The position numbers were made by a program, and so were the translations under genes. The notes below the pieces were generated by a model, which did no database searches, had not been told where the DNA came from, and saw only the letters and a list, made by a program, of their open reading frames with translations. 64,000 nucleotides of DNA from Climacteris rufus (Eukaryota; Chordata; Aves; Passeriformes; Climacteridae), in the NCBI GenBank assembly GCA_013398175.1, contig VZRZ01007410.1, forward strand, positions 1,612,243-1,676,242, read 5' to 3'. Of the stretch, positions 36,666 through 49,500 are shown in pieces (positions within the stretch are counted from its first letter, which is position 1; each line of letters opens with the position of its first letter).

Positions 36666-39600
36666 CTCAGCAGGAAAAGCCTCATCTCCTTCCCATCATT
36701 CTCCAGCCCCTCTGTCTAAACAAGTCAGCAGAAACCCATAGCCCTGGGGCAGCTGTTCGAGTGGCTCCCAACACAAGAGGGGTAAACCGGCTGTATTTTG
36801 TCCGGGCCTGATGGGAAACTCCAGTCCTAAGTGCAGCAGGGCACTGGCAACAGCCACCAGTTAAAGCTCATTAGCTGGTGAAAATGAGCTCTGCATGTCC
36901 ACTGTAGGTGCAACTGCAGGAATTCAGGAATTTACATCCCACAAGGCTCTGGTCTGTAGAATGCATCCTGGTTTCCTTTAGAGCTTCAAAGACAAAAGTT
37001 GTTGTTTGCTGAGGTTTGGGATGGAGGCTGGGTACATGACAGCAAAGCCCTGAAATGTTTAAATAAATGGAGGCAGCAGCGTTTTGAAGTACTGCTTGTT
37101 CCTCTCGAGGCTTTGCTCCAATCCCCCCTCCACCCCCCCCGAAAAAACCCCAAAGTTAAAAAAAAAAAAATGTGGCCTTGGGACTTTTTTATAAAACCCT
37201 GCTGCATCAGAAAGTTTGAAACATAAACAGCTGCTTTTACTGACTATATGAGTGCAGCTGGGCTGCCGAATCCTTGGGCAGCAGTGTTTACAAATACAGT
37301 TCAGACAGGCAGGTTGGATCAGATTTTCTCATGAGCTCACCCAGGATTGTTGGCTTTCATGGACAGGCACGTTGTTATCTCTTTTAACAGCCAGATTTTT
37401 TAACAGCCAGCTTTTGAAAGCCAGTCACCGTTTTCAAAGAGTCAGTCCTGGGGAGCAGGAGGAGGAGGAGGTGGCAAAGGAGAGTATCTTTCATCACAAA
37501 CCTGACATGGGAGACGCTGTGCCTGGACTGATGCCACTGGAGAATGTATCACTCACTGTCAAGCAGAGCCAGGCTGTTTCCAACACGCAGCAACAAAGCT
37601 GCTGCAGACCTCTGGGCTGTCCCTGGTGGGCACAGGCCCCTTGAGACCAGTGTGCCCCCGGGTTTTGCCCAGGGGGCTGAAGTGTGGCAGCAAAGCTTAT
37701 GGAGCTAACCTCCTCGCCCTGCGTACCTGAGAGCGTCCCAGCACACTGGTAGCCAAGGGCTGGGGTCTTCCCACTGCAACACCTCACACTGGAAATGCCT
37801 GAGGGGGAGTACAGAGAGAGGGGACGTGCATAGTTCAATAAGGGTTGCTCACCTTATCATACAAGCTGGGCTTGTTAACATCCAAGGGCAGCAGTGCTTC
37901 CAGCTGAACCTCCTGGCACTGTGGTTCCTGGCCCTCAGAAGTATTTATCCCAGTGGCCTTGTCACATCCATGGAGGGAGACATATCCTTAGCTAGAGGAA
38001 AGCATCTGGCAAAGAAATGATTTACTCACCATAGAAACAATAAAATGAAGATGCAGTATCAGTTGAGCTTAAACTGTAGGAGGATGACTAACCCGAGCCT
38101 GGCTTTGGATGGCCCATGTGGCCTGTGCCTGGCAAGAAAGCATTAACCCAAACCTCAGCCAGGACAAACAGAAATCACTTTCAGTTTTGCTGCCTTTCAG
38201 CAGATCACTACAGAGGTGCTTCACTGCAAAGAGAGAACGGTCAAGACAGAGCTGCAGCTCCGGGGAGAAGTGAATCCATCCGAAGTGAAAGGGGAAAAGC
38301 CCCCCCAGAGAAGCGGGTTGAGGAGCGTTTTGAGGAGCGCGGCGCAAGGCCTGGTGTCTGGCGCCGCCTCAGCACCGGCCCTGCGCCGCCCTCACGCCAG
38401 TCTTGGAACAGCCGGCGCAGCTGTGGGGCACGAGCTGCCCTTCCTGTCAAAAGTCATTTCGTGGCAATCTTGCTGTGGGCATTTGACTGATGTGTCAGGA
38501 GAGCCCTGAGGAGACAAGGGAGGTGACATTATTGCTGCTGTGGAAGAAAAGTGCAGATAATGAAAACTGTGGCTGTGTCAACAGTGCTGCTGAGGAAGGG
38601 CTTTTTCCTCTCTCTCTGTTTCTATTCCTTTGAAAAGAAAAGCAAACCCCCAAGCGCTGGCAAAAGAAAAAGTGTTTTTATGGGAGTCCACTGAAAAATG
38701 CATCCAGCATGAAGCCATTTGAGCTCGCTAGTGTTAAACTCAATGCGAAGGGTGAAGGACACTGGGCAAAAGGGCCTTTTCCCACATTTCCTTGTCTGTC
38801 CTTACAGTAATCACAGTGGTGCCAGCCCAGCTGAAATAAAGAATCTGAAAAGAAGCCACTACAGTTGCATGTACATTCAGGAGGGGCCAGTGCATAACAG
38901 CTTCCTGGGCGAGGGTCTGAGCTCCAGCCACAGACCCAGCCCAGTATGGGAGGCTTGCACCCATCAAGCTCACAGGGCGCAGGAGCTCCCTTTCTTTCCT
39001 GAACCCCATCAAGCCTGAGAGTAAAAAGCCAAAGCTCAGGTTTTCAGGGCACCCCTCCAACTTCAAGAAAGTCAGTAGCAAACAGTGGGACAGCAAAACT
39101 AACAGGGTTAGTTTTGGCCCATTTGGATCAAAGTGCAGAGGCAAAAAGTGCTTTTGCCAAAAAAAGGGTGATCCACCTAGACAATTTCTACCAGAGGGCA
39201 CCAGTTGTCTTTAATCTCCAATTGCCAAAGGGTGCAATAAAGGAGCGGGGAGAAGGATGGTCAGTGGGAGGCCAGAGTTACTGACCTGTGTCCTCAGGAG
39301 AGAAGACTTCCAAGACTTTTTCCATCCCTCTCTGCCTCTCTTTCTCAGCCAATTTCAGCTGAATTCAAAGGAGTCTCAGAGGTATAAGTCTGAAAAATAA
39401 CTGAACTTCCACATGACTGATGAGACATATCAGTCTGGGAGAATAAGAGATCCCAGGGAAAAGCACATGGCCAAGACTGGGCACAACTGGCCAGTAGGTC
39501 AGTAAATGCCACTTGTCCGGCTGTCGCCTGTCTGGGCACCCAGGGAACACAGCCAGGCAGTCAGGAGAAGGGGGCACAGGCACCATCTCTTCAGGGTCCA

Positions 39601-39879
39601 CCAGGTCTTCTGCTCATGGGACATAACCTCAAACACTACAGGATATTGCTGGGGAGAGGAAACAATTTTTAAAGTTATTTTCCACAACTGCTTTCCTTGA
39701 TGGGGGGGTTTCTGTACTTTAGAAAGAGACTCAGCATCAAATTCCATGGCTGCAGTTTGAAGATGCATTATCTACATTGAAAACAAGCTCCGTATTTTGG
39801 GGATTTGTCCTGTATACTGAATGAACACATAATTTCCAGCACAGGGTTGCAACAAGTTCCAGTCAGAGTTGTAGGCTTG
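36666..39879. other. Noncoding sequence with a small CpG-dense patch
   Basis: No supported gene. C-rich and A-rich runs lie at 37122-37170. A compact CpG patch lies at 38314-38432 (separate entry). Minus-strand frames at 37494-37838 and 38740-39201 have no recognised domains. Confidence 0.55.
38314..38432. promoter_or_regulatory. Small CpG-dense patch, possible minor promoter or enhancer
   Basis: Fourteen CpG dinucleotides fall within about 120 bases, in sequence whose surroundings have very few. It is too short for a standard CpG island. It could be an unmethylated regulatory element, an internal promoter, or the GC-rich part of an unrecognised repeat. Confidence 0.35.
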
Positions 39880-39945
39880 ATGCAGTCATATCTGGTAGCT
39901 GACCACACCGGTCCTTTGAGCCTTAAAATTAATTAATAAAAAACT
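39880..39945 (+). mobile_element. Possible ancient CR1 3' end remnant
   Basis: The stretch agctgaccacaccggtcctt followed by tgagccttaaaatt resembles the older CR1 tail (gatgatca...ggtccctt..ggccttaaaat), with several mismatches. It ends about 100 bases before the ERVL-type LTR. The match is short, so confidence is low. Confidence 0.35.
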
Positions 39946-40043
39946 GAGAGTAAGCTAATCATTTCCAGTTATAATTGAATAGGTTTCATACAATATCAGA
40001 CAGAATGAATACCCATCAGTTCTCCATCAATGAGATGACAAGC

Positions 40044-40581
40044 TGTCCTGGGTTAAAGTGTATTCTATTACCATTTTTGTGAGTTATTGAAACCAGGTGT
40101 AGCAATGTTCCTTGTCCCCTCGTGTTAATGGGCCCATCAACACCTGCCACAGGACTCACAGATAACTTGCACCTGCTCTGTCTTACCTCGACTTCCCACT
40201 GTGAGATGCTCCGCCCAGGGGGAGAAGCCAAGCATTCCCACGTGAATATAACCTGGGGTTTGGAACAACAGAATCTGGGATCCCAGAGGACAAGAGCTGC
40301 ACAACCACCACTGGACTCTCTGAGAAGGACCTGACCTTTCCTTTCCTACAGGATCACTGCTTCAAAGAGAACTGCAGCTACCACCCAATGGGACTGCTCC
40401 CACAACCCTGCCTGGCAGGGTGTCAGGTCGCATCCCTGACTGTCAGGCTAAACCAGTGTTTTTGTATCACTGCTCTGTTATNGCCAAACTTATAATAATT
40501 TGGAGGAAAGGGGGTTGCATTTTCCATTCCAAGGGGGGCTCCTACCTTCCTTAGTAGACACCTCTCTCTCAAACCAAGACA
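40044..40581 (+). mobile_element. ERVL-type solo LTR with 5-bp target duplications
   Basis: A 538-bp element starts TGTCCTGGGTTAAAG and ends CTCAAACCAAGACA, so its ends form an imperfect inverted repeat (TGTCCTGGGTT against TGTCTTGGTTT). Perfect CAAGC copies flank it at 40039-40043 and 40582-40586; five bases is usual for ERVL-type elements. A TATA-like box (aatataacc, about 40245-40253) lies mid-element and supports the plus orientation. The 3' 95 bases align with the LTR at 25598-26543. No internal viral sequence is present on either side, which makes it a solo LTR. One unresolved base (N) is at 40482. Confidence 0.92.
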
Positions 40582-40586
40582 CAAGC

Positions 40587-43500
40587 AAAAAGTGGGGAAG
40601 AGAAGAAAAAATTCCTTTGCTTTTGCTTGTGCATCACAAATAAAACTAAGAAAAAACCCACAAAACAAACAGATGCAAGCCCTTCTTTCACAGCCCATTA
40701 TACAGATTTCTTGAAAAAGAAACCTGACCTCAAAAGGATCTCTATTAAAAGACAGATTCAGTTCCTGTCACTTTTGACATGGAAGTGCGTGCAGAAGTAA
40801 TGTAGGTTTCTTTTGCTTACGGTTCTCTGTGCATAGCTGGTGATAATTGTTCTTACTGAGCAGTGGGGCATTCTTCTTTGTGAAAAAATCAATAAATATT
40901 TAATTCATAAATGCAAGAGAGGTGATGAGCAAAATACACAACTAATAAAGACAAATGGCTTTCATACTCATGAAGAAGACTCATAAAGAGTCAGTGGAAA
41001 AAGTGCCCCTGCTGAGCAAAGAGAACAAAATAAATGGTAGATTTGATACTGCAAACACAGCATTAAAAAAAAAAAAAAAGCAGCCACAACGGAAAACAAC
41101 ATTAATGCATCATTAATGTTGAGTGTTTAAATCTACAGAAGCCAGCATAAACATGAAGGAAGATTCCTGAGGCAACATTAATTGAGACTTATTGTGGACT
41201 GTGTTATTGATGATTGCATACATTCAGTTGCATAAACAAATTGCCAAAGCTGTGTACAACTGGAATGCAAATAAGGGACATGCAGGCATGTGGTATCTCC
41301 TACACTGTGAAGACCCACCAGGTAACAAGTGCAGCAGGAATGGCTTATGGGTCACCTACAGATGCACACATATGCATAAATGTTACATGGAGAAGCACAA
41401 GGCAAAAACTCCACCCAACTTACTGTATCTTTGAGATACATCTTCTAGTTACTTGTACTTATTTATTTGCAGGCAAGTTTAAAAAATGGGGCTCACAATG
41501 ATTTCTTTTAGTGCTTAAATTTGTTTCTTCTGTTGCATCTGAAAATGCTGAGACATGACAAGAATGTAACACTCCCTAAGTGGTAAAGTACTTCTACTTA
41601 GTCATTTCTATGGCCAAATGAAAAGTTGGTGTTATTTCATGACCCATATTGCCAGTAAAACTGCAGCTGAGCTACCATGCTCCAATCCCTATACCTGTTT
41701 TCCAAAGCACAGCATCCTGGGGACATGTTCTCTAAATTGCCTGCAAAGACTTTGGAAGCACACAAATGCAGCCCAGAGAAAGGGCCTCATCCATCACTAG
41801 TGCTCTGCCAGAAAGGCCAGCATCTGCCTTGTCTCCAGCAAGTAACATTGCACCTCATCAGCACCAGGTGATCATGGAGGGGGGTATTATTTGCATCACT
41901 GAGATTTCCAGGGACCCCAATGGAGATCAGATTCCTGCTGCAAGTACAAAATTAGTGATAGGAAATTGTCCCTCGTGTCCAGGTAGGCTATTAACCTTTC
42001 AGAGCAGAGGCAAAGTGGGAGTGGGTCATCCTCTCAAACAATTCTCATTTCACAGGGGAAGAACTGACCCTCCTACTGAATGCTGTGGATTGAAGTGGGA
42101 ATTTTGGTGTCATGGCATTTTGTTCAAAATTAAATCAAGCTCAAAAAAGTGATCCCAGGCACTTCATCAAGTTGCCCAAAGTTACACACTGTGACAGAAC
42201 CCCGAGCTGCCAACTTCCCCCTAGCATTTCCCATGACTAGCCAGTGTCTTTCCACCTTTTTGTGCCTCTTCTTTAATCAGAAAAAAATAATGGAAGTGCT
42301 CAATCAGTGTTGCATTTTCTTTGCTACTTTTGCTTCCAAGCTCCCCAGAATCTGAGCATGGGGTGAAACAGACAGGGGCACATTCTGCTTAGATGATTTA
42401 ACTAATCTCATGCAAATGTACTCAGCAGTCTTGGTACCCATTGTGTTTTCACCTACATAATGGCCAAGCCAGCTGAATATTGCTTTTTCCAAGGATAATA
42501 GCATTTTTATGCAGTATTCCTTAAAGCTTTTTATGCTCACACACTGAAAAACAGCTCCAGCTGAGGAATAGCTGAAGTCAATATACTTAGTCTCTGTCCA
42601 GGTAATTATGCATCCTCCTCCCATGCTAGCTTAAGAGAATATGATAATGATAGGACATCATTAACATGTCTGTTTTTTCCCCTCTTTTCTTACTTTCAGC
42701 CAGCGGAATGGAAAACTGCAGTTAAACATTTAGTATTGCATATTTTCTGACTTATATACTGCCTACTGATCCTGCACTTGAGAAATGGGAAGGATTTTGT
42801 AGGCAAGACAAAACACAAAAGAACTGGTTTAAACCAGAAAACAATACACTTGCCTCTCCTGGTATGAATTCATATGATTTGCTAATTTCTTAATTGTCTG
42901 AGTCCAGAGGAAAACGACAAAAAATCCCCAAACCAGAGACATATTTACTTTCCTTTATTAAGAGAAGCAAAGCCAAACCATTCAATAATAGTAATAGAAG
43001 AAGTGTCAGATCCTCTTCCACATCCCTCACCAATTCTCAAGTTAATTTGCCAGTATCCACCTCAATACACCTTCTTCCTAAGGAATCAGGATTGGCCATG
43101 AAAATTATTGTTAGAGGGTTTTCCCTCTTCAGGGGTGACCAGGTGTTGCCCCTGCCCACACTCATGAGTTGACCAATACAGAAAGACTTTTGAGTAAAGG
43201 TTGGGATTTCAAATCTGAGACCAAGGGAGCTGGAGGACTTGGCTGGACGGAGTACAGTGGGTTGCATGGGAGAAGACAATCAGCTCATGGTCACCTGAAC
43301 CATTACCTGGAAAAGCTGCAGCAATGTGACACCTGCAATAACATTCCAGAAAAACACAACTTGCATACAGCTCCAGCATATTAAACCTGGCTGTAAAAAA
43401 GGAACAACAGTAGACTAACAAAAAATGTAAGTGCTTGAATTTTGTCATAACCAATCTTTAACTTATGCTCTTGAGAGAGCATTTTGACTGTTGATCTATC

Positions 43501-45229
43501 TACAACTGACCTTTCAATCCATTGGCTTCCATGGACTTTAGGAAATTCCTGTGGACTTGGACAGTTGTTGGCTTGTACCCAAGGACCATGCCTTTTGGAA
43601 GCATAAAATCTATTTTGATGCTTTAAACAGATATAGAGAAAGCTCCAGCCTCTCCGCAACTACAAAAATGTAGCTGCTTTAATTGTATTTGTGTCTCATG
43701 CTGTTTGATCATTGTTCACTGTCTGTCAAGTTATTTCCATTAGGAGGAGAAATTGCTGAGGGATTCAGGTAATTTTATGCAAACCTGTTGATTGTGAAAA
43801 GGAAAAAATAAATACAGAAGCCTTGAAGACAGTCTGAATCAAATCAGAGATAATTTCTTTGTCATCTTCTAGCCAGCACTTGTACTTGTTATGAGAATTT
43901 TCAGCCATTCTCTCCAAATTGTATTTCCAACTATTTTTTCTGTCTCCAGGACTTTCTGTTCCTACTTTTCCTGCTAGTTTCATGGCTACTCAGGAAAATA
44001 AACACTCCAGTAACAGTATCTTATTGCTTAGATCTCAATTTGGGCTCTAGAAAAATCTTTTCACCTTCCTTTTCCTGCTTCTTGTTAATTTTCCAGAGCC
44101 TGTGTTTTGGTGCTGAATCCACTCACATTTATTCCAGAAAAGGAGATTATCATCTTCCTTCATGTCTTCTGAATGAAAGACACCATCACACTGACATGCT
44201 TTAATTAAATTTCACCTAACCACCGAGAGTTTCAGACATGCTTTAAGAGAGATGATATCAGCAGAGGTAAAATAAACTTAAAAAAATAAATTATGGAGCC
44301 AAAAAGCTTCCTAAAATGAAAAGAGCATGCAACAGCAGTATGTAGTGCTCTGAAGTGATGTAAAAGCCCACAAGGACTGAGTGAATGTCTGGTGAATGTA
44401 CAGTAGCCATTGCTCCCAGGTATCTGCTGGAGATGGGAGGGGTAACCTGAGGAGCACGTGACTCTGACAGTGATATAAGCCCAAATTTTCTCCTTCAGAA
44501 GGGATAAAAAGAGAAAGCGGTGGACTACACTTGTAGTTCTAGTTTGCTAAATTTCACCCAGGCCTGTGAAAACATGCCCAAAATGTTATGTGGAGACCAA
44601 AATCAACTTAATCAGAACAACTCTCATCTGGACCTTCAAATTTTGCTTAACACTGGTGCTTAAGAGCAGCTTCTTCAACCCCCAGCTTCAGGAACTTCCA
44701 AATACACTGTAAGAAAGTGGCTTGTGATGAAGCAAAGTTACTAACAGGATTCCTGGTTGGTGCAAGATGAATGCTGGAGAAAAGTTTCAAATTACTGGAA
44801 AATGAAAACACTGGTGGGAGGTTGGGGGCTTGGGGGTTTTTTGGTTTTTTTTTGGCCGAGTTCCATTTTCAATTAAACCATTTAGTGAAAGCAACATTTG
44901 GCCAAAGCAGAGTGTGATTTTCACAGAACAACAATAAAATATTTAGTATGTGTTCCCAAAAATTAAAAACAAACCAGAACAAAATGCAGAGAATGAAAGA
45001 TTGTGCTGAATGGGCAGACTAGATTTGTCTTTTGCTGGAATACCTCTATTTTTGCCCTTTGTCTGAGAAATGCTGGGCAACTGACAATTCCCACTTCATC
45101 AATAGGAGCTGGGGATGCTCCATCTGTGATGAGCTTGGATCTCTTCACCGTCCCACTTACGGCTGCCATCCAGATTTAAGCATTCTACAAGAAAGCTTTT
45201 CCTGTTTATAAGCTTGCTTAGCCAGACTC
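40587..45229. other. Unique noncoding sequence
   Basis: No supported gene. An A15 run lies at 41065-41079, and a G/T-rich tract with runs of five G is at 44818-44860. Many short frames exist, none with a recognisable motif. Confidence 0.55.
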
Positions 45230-45239
45230 TGGTCCTCCA

Positions 45240-45375
45240 GGTCACTTAAGCACACGTTTAACTAAAGTGCAGGAGTAGATTCTCAAATTTAAGAGAGGCC
45301 CTGACACTGTCAGCAGGGCAGGTTGTTTGAACTTAAGCACATGCTTAAGTGCTCTGCTGGATTTTTGCCCAAGCT
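45240..45375. repeat. Ancient palindromic interspersed repeat (MITE-like)
   Basis: A perfect short palindrome, acttaagca-ca-tgcttaagt, lies at 45331-45350. A decayed related copy (acttaagcacacgtttaact) is 86 bases upstream at about 45245. The words cttaagcac...gcttaagtgct and ctgctggat are ones I associate with old, widely scattered amniote repeats, possibly nonautonomous DNA transposons. The family name cannot be settled from sequence alone. Confidence 0.45.
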
Positions 45376-46050
45376 GCCAATCTTTTATAGTTAATCATTT
45401 ATCACCCTGCTTATGTTCTGGTAGTTATGCTTCAGTGTGCAAATATGTAAATTGCTTTCATAAAGCTGCACGCAGTGAGCACAAATAATGCTTCCTCAGC
45501 CATTTGCAGGAGTTCTGCAGTCCTGTGACACCTCAGATAGATCAAGTGACACTTAGAACTGGCACCAAAGTTACTTCTCCCTTAATTAAACAGAATCATT
45601 ACCGTGTTCGTCTTCTTAATAGTGAGGTGCGTTCACAGACTTGCAAAATAAGCAAATAAATAATGCCATTTAGCTCTAACCTGACAAGTATCACACATTT
45701 TGCCTCCAGAAGTGTGTACATCGATCCATCTTCCACCTCACTCCAAAAGTGAGGAAGGGATCAAGCTGTTAAATGTAGCATAAGCATGTTTGCATAACTT
45801 GGGCACAGTTTAAGTTAAATAACTGCCTACAAGGGTATTTACAATGTATCACAAGGTAATTCTCCAAACATCAATGACCTCTTTAATTTTTCTTTCCCTC
45901 CTGAGGTTAATTGCTGTCAACTGCAGGGGAATGTCACCTCCACTTGCTTGTGCTCTGTTGCTTTGTATTCAGAAAGCTCACAGCTGCCGTGATTTTTCAC
46001 AAAGAATTAAAATTGCCTCGAGAAGAGGAAATACAGTTACTGCCATTCAG

Positions 46051-46070
46051 TTCCAATATATTTATTGGAA
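46051..46070. repeat. Short perfect inverted repeat (hairpin)
   Basis: Arms ttccaata and tattggaa are separated by tatt, giving a perfect 8-bp stem and 4-base loop. The strength is low because the arms are AT-rich. Confidence 0.8.
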
Positions 46071-46493
46071 TGATAGGCAGCAATGGTGCCTCACTGAAAT
46101 AGAGCCTTAAAACACAATTAGTTGCAGTTCTATAAATTGCAGAGCCAGTTATTCTGCACTCCTGCCTGTGGGCCTTCCATGCACCCGCTAATGAAAAGGC
46201 TGCTTTTCTCCAGATGTCAGGTACTTTTGCAAGAAATGAGTAACAGGAAGGGAAAATGACAGAGTCTGTTCCCTTGCTCTGTAGAGCAACTTTTTATAAA
46301 CATTTATTCTCTGTCAAGCAAACTGCCTGAAAAAAAAAAGCCCACAGTCAGCTACATTTTCTAAGAGGAAGCCTGAACAGTGCTCAGATTGAGTCATATT
46401 AAAACGAATTAATGCCGACAGCTGGTCTCACTGTCATTACTTGAAAAAAAGTAAACTCAAGCTTTAAGCATAAATTAAAAAAAAAACCCTCCT

Positions 46494-46515
46494 AAACAAA
46501 CAAACAAACAAACAA
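46494..46515. repeat. (AAAC)n microsatellite
   Basis: About five tandem AAAC units follow an A-rich segment. Confidence 0.9.
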
Positions 46516-49500
46516 GCAGCAAACTAAGCAAAGAGGCTCCTCTATGATAGATCAGCTGCCATCACGACCCAACAAACAGGACAAAATTCCTCCCTTGAAC
46601 TATCCTGGGGTTGGGCACTCATGACAAAATGCTCCTAAGCTTCTGGTGCAGAGTTGGGCTGGCAGGTCAGGTCCTGGGCCACCCAGGACACAGACACTGG
46701 AGGAGCAAGGGTAGGAAGGATCCTCAAGGGGAACTACTGAAAGCCATGCTTGGGAAAAAACATCTTAGGCAGGGTTCACTGCCTGGCAGTTTTGGGATTG
46801 GCAGGGAAATAAAGCCCCGGGAAACGAGGAGCCACGGACAATTTTCAGAAGGTTTGCATGCAGTTCAGGTCCCAGATGGAGATTTGGCCATCATCCCAAA
46901 TACCAGGATGTTTTCCTGTACTATGTCATTTTTAAAAAAATGCACGTTCATTTCTTCTTTTGGCTGTAACTACCAGTTAATTACCAAGTTACATTAAAGC
47001 AAGTAAGTGTGTAGCATTTTAAAAGAAATATAATGTGTTGATATAGGTTAGAAGAGACACAGAAAGATACCACTTCTATGAAAAAATGCATGGTGGTGAA
47101 ACAGATATTTTCTTTTCACAGTAAGTCAGATATAACAAGCTCTTGATGGAAAATATCCACTCACTTCTGGAGATCTAGTGAGAAGGAGACACAAGCATCT
47201 GAGCAGCTAAATATAGCTCTGGATAGCAGTGCTTTGTACAGTAAGTTCTAGTGTCTCTTAACTTAATATGGAAATTGATACAAAAATAAAATCACAGTAT
47301 TTTCAGAGCCTGTCTCCGCTTGTGTGCTCACTGCGACTCACACCACCAAATTTCAGCCTCTGTTGAAATTACTCTGCAATTTTTGTCTTGCACTGCCTCA
47401 CATGCCAAGAAGGCAGAATAATGATGTCCATCACTAAAAGACCACATCTATTGAGATATATAAAGGTTACTCCACAGAAAGTCAATATGAGAACTGCACT
47501 GAGAATGCCTTGTCCTTCAGCATTTCTGCAAGAGTGATAAGCTAAGTTTAATTAGAGGAGTCTAGGTCTTGGCCAGAGATTTCCCCAGCCCTAAATGCCA
47601 GTGGTTCAGTTTTCCAGCCTTTGTTACTGGACACATGCCCTTTGGATCAGCTTGTGTTTCCTGAAGTTTGGGGTCAGGCTTGGGTAGGTACTGCTGAAGC
47701 AATGCTGCAAACCCCTTGAGAAGGAAGAGGAGGCAGTGGGAACAGTGAAGAGCCATGCTAGTGACATTTGGCTTTCTCATATTTTTCCTCCCTTGCTGTG
47801 AGGCAAAAATGTTGGACCCAGGGGTGATGCTTTTGCAGCAACTTAAATTCCCCAGGCCTGACTCTGCATTATCCTGTCCCTTGCTCAGCCCCAGCACCAG
47901 GCATGCAGGACTTGGTGGCTGTACACCAGGGCACAGGACAATTCAGGTCAGGAGGGACCTCCTTGCAGCAGAGGTGAGACCCCAAGAAGCAGGGTGCAGG
48001 TGGCAAGAAAGAGCAGAAGTGGGCTCCATCACTGGTCATGTCCCACTGCAATCACAGATGACTGGGGGCCTCTTGGTGTGGTGCTTTGTCTCCTGTCTCG
48101 GAGATGATATCCAGCCATTTTTAACAGCTTTGCCAGCAGCAATGACCTGAGTGAAAGGTAAACCTTTAAGTCAGCTTCACCTTATGTAATACTCGAGGCA
48201 TTTGCTCTTACAACTCACATGGCAAATACAATGCAAACAATAGGTGCGTCATCTATTTCCACTTTATATTATCCACCTTCAAAGTTGGAAAGTTATGAAG
48301 CTTGCTAGTAAGCATAAGTCAATAAATAAACAAATAAGGAAAATATCAACAAGCCTGTTTTCAAAGGTCATGGGAGGAGGGAAACTGCTATCCTTTCAGC
48401 CTTCTCCTTCCTCTTTTCAGTCCTCAAATGCTAAAAAACTGTGCCCTGCCTTGGGGTGAGGAGGGAGCCCTTGCAGGAAACAGCTGAATTCAGAGCCTCT
48501 TTAAGACAATGAACTGGATTCAATCCTACACATCCTTATGAATATAACTAGTCCAAGAGAGACAGTGAGAATTGCAAGCAATTTGGTGACCACCAGCTGC
48601 TGTGACAGTCAGTTCCAGCTCACCACAAGCCCTGTCTCATAGATAACCAGGACTGATATGGGGCTGTACCACACACCTGGCAGCACTGCAACACAGGTTC
48701 CCAAACCTTCCCCAGCCATGGCAGCTCACAAAGCAGCTGCCCAAAGACAACACAGAGGAGAATAAAGTTTCTCACCCTCAGGCTGGATGAAGCCATGTGA
48801 TGATGGAGAAGGGGGCATCTGGAGCTGCTCCACCACCGTGACACACAGCACACCGCAGAGCAGGTGAAAGACAGAGTTCTCCATTCTCTACCACAGCTAT
48901 AGCTCCCAAAAATACTCTGTTCAGCTGGCTCCTGCTCACAGAACCCCACATCTATTAGATGCAGAAGCAAACATGGCACCTTCTGTGCTCTCATCCTTTT
49001 TGTCAAAGGCATCTGGGAGAAGTACCCTCACCACTCCAAAGTCACAGGAAAAGGAACTGCAGGATTCATATAGACACTTTTAAAAAGCAGTGAGCATCAC
49101 ACCCTTACAGATTAGCTGGAGCGGTAGGAGCTGAAAAAACATTTGCATTGTGGTTTTGCCAAACCAGACACTGCAGTTTAAGTTTTGGGCAAGAGCAAGG
49201 TTTGGGTAAAACCATGTATGTCCATTCATATCTTTGTTCTCATTCAAGAATGTGAAGACTGTAGCAGACTTACAACTAACAGGCACTGCATGCATTGAAA
49301 TTGCCAAAGCTTGTAAAATCTGATTTACTCTGTGAGGGGGAAGGGGAAGTTATTTAGTTTGAGTCATAAGAGGTCTTGATACAATCTAAGCTTCATCATT
49401 TCTGAAGAAACAGCTCACTCCCTGGGCAGATTTCAAAAGGCTGCTGTGTACAGCCTTGATAACACATAAGCAGAGAACAATTCTTAGTGCTGAAGATTAC

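Noticed and set aside
47930..47990. Possible antisense CR1 end (attcaggtcaggagggacct)
   Set aside because: Only about 20 bases match and the flanks do not continue the CR1 pattern.
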